From an uncultured Gemmatimonadota bacterium (GTDB lineage Bacteria; Gemmatimonadota; Gemmatimonadetes; Gemmatimonadales; Gemmatimonadaceae): a stretch of DNA of 7,613 nucleotides. Below the pieces are notes generated by a model, which was not told the DNA's origin, searched no databases, and saw only the letters and a program-made list of their open reading frames with translations. Of the stretch, positions 1 to 6,314 are shown one piece after another. The stretch covers positions 1 to 7,613 of the forward strand of contig CAMLEQ010000174.1 of NCBI GenBank assembly GCA_946479015.1. Reading direction: 5' to 3'. The position numbers and the translations under genes were made by a program. The stretch's first letter is position 1. Every line of letters begins with the position of its first letter.

Positions 1-42
1 TCCGGGTGGTTTTTGCTTGTTTTCCCTCCACCACCCCAACCA

Positions 43-94
43 CCCCCCCCCCCCCCCCACACCCCCCCCCCCCCCCCCCCCCACCCCCCCCCCC
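43..94. repeat. Poly-C/poly-G homopolymer tract
   Basis: Three C runs of 16, 21 and 11 bases are separated by ACA and A. The minus strand has more than four runs of at least three G, which is enough for intramolecular G-quadruplexes if the tract is real. It lies about 55 bases past the acnA stop. Two-colour Illumina chemistry calls missing signal as G, and a read leaving acnA would produce exactly this strand polarity. Confidence 0.8.
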
Positions 95-134
95 GCCACA
101 CGCGTTGTTTGGTGGTCCAGCGACTAGGTCCTAG
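94..134 (-). repeat. 41-base repeated element, left copy (downstream of acnA)
   Basis: Read on the minus strand the element has three parts: an 11-base palindrome CTAGG-A-CCTAG (134-124), a 17-base variable linker containing CACCA, and a 13-base block AACGCGTGTGGCG (106-94). The copy at 7509-7549 has the same length with no gaps and matches at 32 of 41 positions, with the 13-base block identical. The palindrome differs at two positions that pair with each other, T/A here and C/G there, so pairing is kept. Both copies follow the 3' end of an outward-reading gene and a purine-rich stretch. This could be a small REP-like intergenic element; a chance match is unlikely but not excluded. Confidence 0.5.
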
Positions 135-148
135 ACCCCTCCTCTCCC

Positions 149-2275
<2,127 letters not shown>

Positions 2276-2284
2276 CGTCGTGTG

Positions 2285-2287
2285 CTA
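2285..2287 (-). other. Amber codon in place of the conserved active-site Ser of aconitase
   Basis: On the minus strand the codons read GTG GGC ACC GAC TAG CAC ACG ACG ATG, where aconitases have V-G-T-D-S-H-T-T-M. The plus-strand base at 2286 is T; G would restore TCG (Ser). No hairpin or selenocysteine-type element is obvious just downstream. The gene's own terminator is also TAG (149-151), with a second in-frame TAG at 131-133, while all other genes here end in TGA. Confidence 0.95.
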
Positions 2288-2926
2288 GTCGGTGCCCACC
2301 AGCGAGTCGGGGTAGGCGAGGCGCGCGCCATCGACCTCGGCGCTGAACACCGCGCGTCCCAGGTACTCGAGGTTCACCTGATGGCAGATCCCCGTACCCG
2401 GCGGCACCACGCTGAAGTTCCGGAACGCGTTCTGCCCCCAGCGCAGGAAGCGGTAGCGCTCCTCGTTGCGCTCGAACTCGAGCTCGGTGTTGATCAGGAA
2501 CGCCGCCTCCGAGCCGTACTCATCGACCTGCACGGAGTGGTCGATCACGAGATCCGCGGGCTGGAGCGGGTTGATGCGCGTGGCATCACCGCCCAGGCGG
2601 ACGATCGCGTCGCGCATGGCGGCGAGGTCCACCACGGCGGGGACGCCGGTGAAGTCCTGCAAGAGCACGCGCGCGGGGCGGAACGCGATCTCCTTCTCCA
2701 GTCCTCCATTCACATCCCAGGCGGCCAGCGCTTCGACGTCGGCGCGCTTCACGAACGCGTCGTCCTCGTTGCGCAGCAGGTTCTCGAGGAGGACCTTGAG
2801 GGTGAAGGGGAGGCGGCCGACGTTGGCGCCGCGGAGGCTGCCGAGCGCGTCGAGGCGGAAGATGGTGTACGTCGTTCCATCCACGACGAGCGTCGCCCGG
2901 CTGCCGAAGGAATTGAGAGAGCTCAT
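2285..2926 (-). CDS. acnA: AcnA N-terminal fragment, 213 residues, ends at the amber codon
   Basis: This is what would be translated if the amber codon at 2287-2285 terminates. It holds the start of aconitase domain 1, including the substrate-contacting Gln90, Asp129-His130 and His182, but none of the three cluster-binding cysteines. It ends in SLVGTD, directly before the missing active-site serine. It would be inactive alone and probably unstable. An upstream in-frame GTG (2983) would add 19 residues that do not resemble the family, so ATG 2926 is preferred. The reading frame is the same as the downstream fragment, which rules out a frameshift. Confidence 0.7.
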   Translation of the reverse strand: MSSLNSFGSRATLVVDGTTYTIFRLDALGSLRGANVGRLPFTLKVLLENLLRNEDDAFVKRADVEALAAWDVNGGLEKEIAFRPARVLLQDFTGVPAVVDLAAMRDAIVRLGGDATRINPLQPADLVIDHSVQVDEYGSEAAFLINTELEFERNEERYRFLRWGQNAFRNFSVVPPGTGICHQVNLEYLGRAVFSAEVDGARLAYPDSLVGTD

Positions 2927-3023
2927 GCCGTTACTCGGGTCGATTCGCGCTCCCCGCGGGAGCGCGGTGAAGAACGGAGCCACTGCACGCCGCTCGCGAT
3001 CGGAGGGCGCACAGGCTGCCGTA

Positions 3024-3030
3024 ATCTATA
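3024..3030 (-). promoter_or_regulatory. Possible -10 element for acnA (TATAGAT)
   Basis: TATAGAT is the only clearly AT-rich patch in this stretch. It lies about 98 bases upstream of the chosen acnA ATG (2926), which would give a leader of roughly 90 bases. I cannot see a good -35 box at 16-18 bases. Weak evidence. Confidence 0.25.
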
Positions 3031-3053
3031 TCGAGCGTGGCGGGGGTGTACGG

Positions 3054-3071
3054 CGGGCGCGTCGTCGCCCG
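3054..3071 (-). terminator. Weak hairpin after the patatin-ferredoxin gene
   Basis: A 6-bp stem (CGGGCG with CGCCCG) encloses a 6-base loop, starting about 44 bases past the stop codon. There is no T tract after it, so a factor-independent terminator is doubtful; such stems are common by chance in DNA this rich in GC. Confidence 0.2.
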
Positions 3072-3114
3072 CGCGGCGCGCGGCGGGGAACGAGCCGAGC
3101 GGCGCGGGCGCCGC

Positions 3115-4227
3115 TCAGTCGTCGGCGGCGTCGAGCGTCGGCTCGCTGAACGGGCGCGTCGTGCGGCGGGTTCCGTCGAGCGACTGGACGGTGATCGCCT
3201 CGGTGGGACACTGCTGCACGAAGTCGCCGTCGGCGGGGGACCACTGCACGGGGGAGGACGTGACGTACGCCTTGCCGTCGGTGCGCTGCGCCATGAGGCG
3301 AGGGGCGAGCGCCACGCACGTCCCGCATCCGATGCACCGCTCGCGATCCACCACCACCCGCACCATCTGCCGCGGGTACACGCCGCTCGGCGACAGGAGC
3401 GCGTCCCCGATCTGGTCCAGCGCCGCCGCCGCCGCCGTGTAGCCGGCATCGACGATCTCCGCCGTGTTCGTGAAGCTGAACCAGTGGCGGTGCCCCACCC
3501 GCGGGCGGATGAGCAGCATGGGCGGCCCCTGCCATTCGGTGAGCTGGTGCTGCTGCAGCGCGTGCATCATGGTGGTGGCCGCGCGCATGTAGATGGCGGC
3601 GAACCCCTGCGTGGTGATGTCGTTCGCGCGGTCGAGCTCACCGCTCCCCACGTCCACGGCGATCACCGCGTCCACGCCGAGGGCGGCGATGGACACGGGG
3701 AGGTTGTCCACCGTCCCGCCGTCGATGCAGGTGCGCCCGCCCACGAAGCCGGGAGGGAAGAAGCCGGGGAGCGCGCACGAGGCGTAGACCGCGTCCACCA
3801 CCGGCACGTCCTGGAGCCCTGGGAGCCCCCACACCACGCGCGTGCCGCGCTCCACGTCCACCGTGTTCACGAGCAGGGGGGTGTCCAGGTCGCGGAAGGT
3901 GCCGGCCGGGGCGACGGCGGCGCACAGGTCGCGCAGCGGTTCCTCGAGGTAGAGCGAGGGGGACCGCATCCGCTCCATGAGCATCCCGATGTGGTTGATG
4001 CGGAAGAGATCGCGGCGGCGGAGCCCGAGGGCACGGTCCGCCATCTCCCCCATGCTCATCCCGCCCACCCGCGCGGCGGCGATGAGCGAGCCGATGCTCG
4101 TTCCGGCGTAGACGCACGGGCGCACGCCGCGCTCTTCCAGGGCGCGGAGCGCGCCGATGTGGGCGAAGCCCTTGAGGCCGCCGCCACCGAGCACCAGCGC
4201 GGTGCGGCGAGGGATGCGTGCGGTCAC
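3115..4227 (-). CDS. Patatin-like phospholipase fused to a C-terminal [4Fe-4S] ferredoxin domain
   Basis: The protein has 370 residues from GTG 4227. Residues 10-285 are a patatin/RssA-type lipid acyl hydrolase: oxyanion loop GGGGLKG (14-20), nucleophile Ser44 in GTSIG, and the dyad Asp169 in DGG, so the Ser-Asp pair is complete. Residues 288-350 form a single-cluster ferredoxin: Cys298, Cys301 and Cys304 in CIGCGTC plus Cys340 in QQCPTEAI, all four ligands present. No signal peptide or membrane segment is seen, so it is probably cytoplasmic. The start GTG has GGAG four bases upstream and leaves about 13 residues before the patatin core. An in-frame ATG at 4269 (384 residues) is the main alternative; an open frame reaches 4359. 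The ferredoxin part opens with an internal Met at 288 (ATG 3366), as a free ferredoxin would. Patatin activity is well supported. The electron-transfer or sensing role is inferred, and the substrate is unknown. Confidence 0.88.
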   Translation of the reverse strand: MTARIPRRTALVLGGGGLKGFAHIGALRALEERGVRPCVYAGTSIGSLIAAARVGGMSMGEMADRALGLRRRDLFRINHIGMLMERMRSPSLYLEEPLRDLCAAVAPAGTFRDLDTPLLVNTVDVERGTRVVWGLPGLQDVPVVDAVYASCALPGFFPPGFVGGRTCIDGGTVDNLPVSIAALGVDAVIAVDVGSGELDRANDITTQGFAAIYMRAATTMMHALQQHQLTEWQGPPMLLIRPRVGHRHWFSFTNTAEIVDAGYTAAAAALDQIGDALLSPSGVYPRQMVRVVVDRERCIGCGTCVALAPRLMAQRTDGKAYVTSSPVQWSPADGDFVQQCPTEAITVQSLDGTRRTTRPFSEPTLDAADD

Positions 4228-4342
4228 GAGTCTCCAGTCAGGGTCTGCGCGCGCAAGCGCTCGGAGCATCGCGTGGTGCGACACCCTTCTTAAAGATGAC
4301 GCTGCCGCCCGGCAAATGTTCCAACGAGCGAGGTGGACCGGC
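4228..4342. other. Spacer upstream of the patatin-ferredoxin gene
   Basis: This is the leader of the patatin-ferredoxin gene, or partly its N-terminus if the ATG at 4269 is used. On the minus strand it has GGAG at 4235-4232, close to the GTG start, and a small AT-rich patch (TTTAAG near 4295-4290) preceded 16 bases upstream by TTGCCG. These could be poor -10 and -35 boxes. No gene is seen. Confidence 0.35.
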
Positions 4343-4369
4343 GGCGGCGGGGGCCTCACCCCCGCCGCC
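4343..4369 (-). terminator. Strong GC hairpin after the 137-residue gene
   Basis: A perfect 11-bp stem (GGCGGCGGGGG pairing with CCCCCGCCGCC) with a 5-base loop begins five bases past the TGA stop of the 137-residue gene. No T tract follows on the minus strand. In high-GC bacteria such stem-only structures may still terminate transcription or protect the 3' end. It separates this gene from the patatin-ferredoxin gene, suggesting separate transcripts. Confidence 0.55.
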
Positions 4370-4374
4370 TTCCG

Positions 4375-4788
4375 TCAGAACGAACGGGAGAGGCCGATCT
4401 CCGCGGTCGCTCCCGCACTCGGCTGCCCGAGCTGCAGGTAGAGTCCGTAGATCCCCACGGCGCCGCCGCCGATCATGATGATCGTCCCCGCATCCCCGCC
4501 GATGATGGCGCCGGTGATCAGGATGGCGCCCCCGAGGATCATGAACTTCTGCCCCCTGGTGAGTCCCCTGGCGAACGCGCCCCGCGCGGCCGCCGCCGGG
4601 GCCGCGTCGAGCGAGAGCCGCGGCGAGAGCGCCGCGCCGCTGGCGGACGGGCCGACGGTGGCCGGCACGGTGGCGGCCGGCACGGTGGCGGCCGGTGCGG
4701 CGGCCGTGGTCGCATCCTGCGCGTGCGCCGCCCTCGCGGCGGTGCAGAGCGTGAAGAGCGCCGCGGCGATGATCCGTGTGCGATGCAT
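4375..4788 (-). CDS. Secreted or membrane protein of unknown function, 137 residues
   Basis: I do not recognise the family. Residues 1-23 are a clear Sec signal peptide (basic MHRTR, hydrophobic IIAAALFTLC, cleavage after AHA before Gln24). Residues 27-75 are low-complexity Ala/Pro/Thr with a PAATV repeat. Residues 82-97 and 101-120 are two glycine-rich hydrophobic stretches (FMILGGAILITG and IIMIGGGAVGIYG) joined by a short GGDAG turn, which suggests a membrane hairpin. The tail is short and polar, ending in Phe. The ATG at 4788 is set by a perfect AGGAGG (4801-4796) seven bases upstream and by the signal peptide; the frame is open back to 4983, but that part is not protein-like. It is divergent from the permease gene and followed by a strong hairpin, so it is probably a single-gene transcript. 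Confidence 0.8.
   Translation of the reverse strand: MHRTRIIAAALFTLCTAARAAHAQDATTAAAPAATVPAATVPATVGPSASGAALSPRLSLDAAPAAAARGAFARGLTRGQKFMILGGAILITGAIIGGDAGTIIMIGGGAVGIYGLYLQLGQPSAGATAEIGLSRSF
4666..4695 (-). repeat. Two perfect 15-bp tandem units in the 137-residue gene
   Basis: The unit CACGGTGGCGGCCGG (plus strand) occurs at 4666-4680 and 4681-4695, with a shortened related unit at 4654-4665 and a degenerate one after 4695. It encodes the pentapeptide repeat PAATV in the linker after the signal peptide. The unit is a multiple of three, so copy-number change would keep the frame. Confidence 0.8.
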
Positions 4789-4795
4789 GGTGCCC

Positions 4796-4801
4796 CCTCC
4801 T
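4796..4801 (-). promoter_or_regulatory. Ribosome binding site AGGAGG for the 137-residue gene
   Basis: A perfect AGGAGG core lies seven bases before ATG 4788. It is the only strong Shine-Dalgarno sequence I found in the window, and it decides this start over the longer open frame. Confidence 0.85.
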
Positions 4802-4815
4802 CCCAGGTGGTTCCC

Positions 4816-4835
4816 GCGGCGCCGGCCGGCGCCGC
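4816..4835. promoter_or_regulatory. 20-bp perfect palindrome in the leader of the 137-residue gene
   Basis: The half-site GCGGCGCCGG is followed directly by its reverse complement. It lies 27 bases upstream of the start ATG, just before the ribosome binding site. It could be a repressor operator. With no loop bases at the centre it is a poor RNA hairpin. The composition is all G and C, so chance is possible. Confidence 0.3.
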
Positions 4836-4919
4836 CGATGTTCCTGCGACGGCTCCCTCGACTTGACGACCCTTCGACGATGCGTGGCGCGCCGGCAGAA
4901 CGCAAAGAGGATGCCCCCG

Positions 4920-4948
4920 GCCGGCGCTCGACGGTCCCGAGCGCCGGC
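4920..4948. promoter_or_regulatory. 11-bp inverted repeat in the permease-kynureninase promoter region
   Basis: GCCGGCGCTCG (4920-4930) and its exact reverse complement CGAGCGCCGGC (4938-4948) are separated by seven bases. It spans about -54 to -26 relative to the permease start codon and would overlap the -35 region of the proposed promoter. Both flanking genes read away from it, so it cannot be their terminator; an operator for a dimeric regulator is the simplest reading. Confidence 0.4.
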
Positions 4949-4961
4949 GCCCTCCCCCCTG

Positions 4962-4967
4962 TAAATT
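4962..4967 (+). promoter_or_regulatory. Possible -10 element of a leaderless permease transcript (TAAATT)
   Basis: TAAATT fits the TAnnnT form of a -10 box and is the only AT-rich patch before the permease. It ends six bases before the start ATG at 4974, so transcription would begin at or next to the A of the start codon. No Shine-Dalgarno sequence precedes the ATG, in line with leaderless translation. There is no recognisable -35 box; the inverted repeat occupies that region. Confidence 0.4.
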
Positions 4968-4973
4968 GGGCGC

Positions 4974-6314
4974 ATGCCGGCACCCTCCGCGCAGGCGGGC
5001 GAGCGCACGCTCGTGCGCGCCCTCGGCGTTCGCGCCCTCGCCGCCACGACGTTCAACGTCATGATCGGCAGTGGCATCTTCGTGCTCCCCGCGATCGCGG
5101 CGGGCATGATGGGCGCTGCCGCGCCGGTGGCCTACGTGGCGTGCGCGCTGGCGATGGGGCTGATCGTGCTCTGCTTTGCCGAGGCGGGGAGCCGCGTGTC
5201 GCTCACCGGCGGACCGTACGCGTACGTGGGCGTGGCGCTGGGGCCGTTCGTGGGATTCCTCTCCGGCGTGCTCCTCTGGCTGCTCACGCTGTTCGCCACC
5301 GCGGCGGTGGCGAGCGCGCTGGCCGGCGCCGCCGCCGTGTTCTGGGCGCCGCTCGGCGCGGGGGTGCCGCGGACGCTCTTTCTCGCCGCGGTGTTCGCCC
5401 TCCTCGCGTGGATCAACGTGCGCGGCGTGCGGCAGGGGACGCGCGTGGTCGAGGTGGTGACGGTGGCCAAGCTGCTCCCGCTCATCCTCCTCGTGGCCGT
5501 CGGGTTCTTCGTGGCGCCGGCGGCTTCCACGCCGGTGGTCGTCGAGCCGCGCGTGCTCGGGCGGACGATGGTGATCCTCATCTTCGCCTTCGCCGGCGTG
5601 GAGAGCGCGCTCGTGCCGAGCGGGGAGGTGCGCGATCCGGCGCGGACGGTGCCGCGCGCGCTCGCGATCGCCATGGTGGTGGTGACGCTGCTCTACGTGG
5701 CGATCCAGCTCGTGGCACAGCGCGCGTTGGGCGTGGCCGCGCTCGCGGCGGCGCACGACGCGGGGCTCTCCGAGGCGGCGCGGCGCATCGCCGGCCCGGT
5801 GGGCGGGACGCTGCTCGCCGCCGGCGCGGTGGTGTCCATGCTCGGCCACGTGAGTGGGATGACGCTCGCCACCCCACGCGCGCTGTACGCGCTCGGCCGC
5901 GACGGCTTCATCCCCGGCGCCTCGCGCGCCATCGCCGCCGTGCATCCGCGGTGGCGGACGCCATGGGTCGCCATCCTCGTGCACGTGACCATCGCCGCCA
6001 CGCTGGCGATCAGCAGCAGCTTCGCGCCGCTCGCGATCCTCGCCAACGTCTCGGTGCTCGTGCTCTACCTGCTGTGCTGCGTCGCGGCGTTCGAGCTGCG
6101 GCGGCGCGACGTACGGGCGGGGGGCACCCCCTTCCGCGTCCCCGGCGGCGCGGCCGTGCCGGTGGCCGCGGCGGTGGTGATCGTGTGGATCCTCGCGCAC
6201 GCCACCGTGCGCGAGTTCGCCGTCGTCGGGGCCGTGCTCTGCGTGGCCACGCTCCTCTACGTGGCGACGGCCCCCGCGCGCCGCCGGCCGCTCGCCTCCG
6301 CCTCCGAATCATGA
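4974..6314 (+). CDS. APC-family amino acid permease
   Basis: This 446-residue inner-membrane transporter belongs to the amino acid-polyamine-organocation superfamily, with about 12 hydrophobic segments by eye. Family marks are GSGIFVLPA in TM1 (32-40), where the unwound helix binds the amino acid backbone; FAFAGVESALVPSGEVRDPARTVPRAL after TM6 (204-230); and PRALYALGRDGFIP with HPRWRTPWVAI (301-334). Length is normal for the family and no segment is missing. The substrate cannot be read from sequence. It overlaps the kynureninase-like gene by four bases (ATGA), so co-translation is likely, and import of kynurenine, tryptophan or a related amino acid is a reasonable inference. The ATG at 4974 is preferred; it has no ribosome binding site and may be leaderless. 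Confidence 0.93.
   Translation: MPAPSAQAGERTLVRALGVRALAATTFNVMIGSGIFVLPAIAAGMMGAAAPVAYVACALAMGLIVLCFAEAGSRVSLTGGPYAYVGVALGPFVGFLSGVLLWLLTLFATAAVASALAGAAAVFWAPLGAGVPRTLFLAAVFALLAWINVRGVRQGTRVVEVVTVAKLLPLILLVAVGFFVAPAASTPVVVEPRVLGRTMVILIFAFAGVESALVPSGEVRDPARTVPRALAIAMVVVTLLYVAIQLVAQRALGVAALAAAHDAGLSEAARRIAGPVGGTLLAAGAVVSMLGHVSGMTLATPRALYALGRDGFIPGASRAIAAVHPRWRTPWVAILVHVTIAATLAISSSFAPLAILANVSVLVLYLLCCVAAFELRRRDVRAGGTPFRVPGGAAVPVAAAVVIVWILAHATVREFAVVGAVLCVATLLYVATAPARRRPLASASES

Larger units (their letters stand above)
1..148. other. Non-coding left end: C-homopolymer tract and 3' flank of acnA
   Basis: No gene is visible here. Positions 43-94 are almost pure C on the plus strand: a run of 16 (43-58), a run of 21 (62-82) and a run of 11 (84-94), broken only by single A residues and one lone C. 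On the minus strand, reading out of acnA, this is a long G tract. Bases 1-42 are low-complexity T/C/A. Between the tract and the acnA stop lies a 41-base element (94-134) shared with the right end. The G tract could be real quadruplex-forming DNA, but at a contig end it also looks like a poly-G read-end artefact, so bases 1-94 should be treated as low quality. Confidence 0.7.
2927..3114. other. Spacer between the patatin-ferredoxin gene and acnA
   Basis: This 188-base gap contains no gene. It holds a small AT-rich island (TATAGAT on the minus strand, 3030-3024) that could be the acnA -10 element, and GC-rich hairpins near 3054-3071 just past the patatin-ferredoxin stop. The gap is long enough for acnA to have its own promoter, so acnA is probably not simply the last gene of an operon. 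Confidence 0.6.

Noticed and set aside
4863..4891. TTGACG as a -35 box for a plus-strand promoter
   Set aside because: There is no -10-like sequence at 16-19 bases, and it lies about 110 bases from the permease start.
4539..6200. A 553-codon minus-strand frame over the permease
   Set aside because: Its His/Arg/Glu-rich low-complexity translation is the expected shadow of a GC-rich membrane protein gene.
4475..6310. Open frame in phase with kynU extending far upstream through the permease gene
   Set aside because: The upstream part is a different-frame shadow of the permease and antisense to the 137-residue gene; kynU homology begins at the ATG at 6311.
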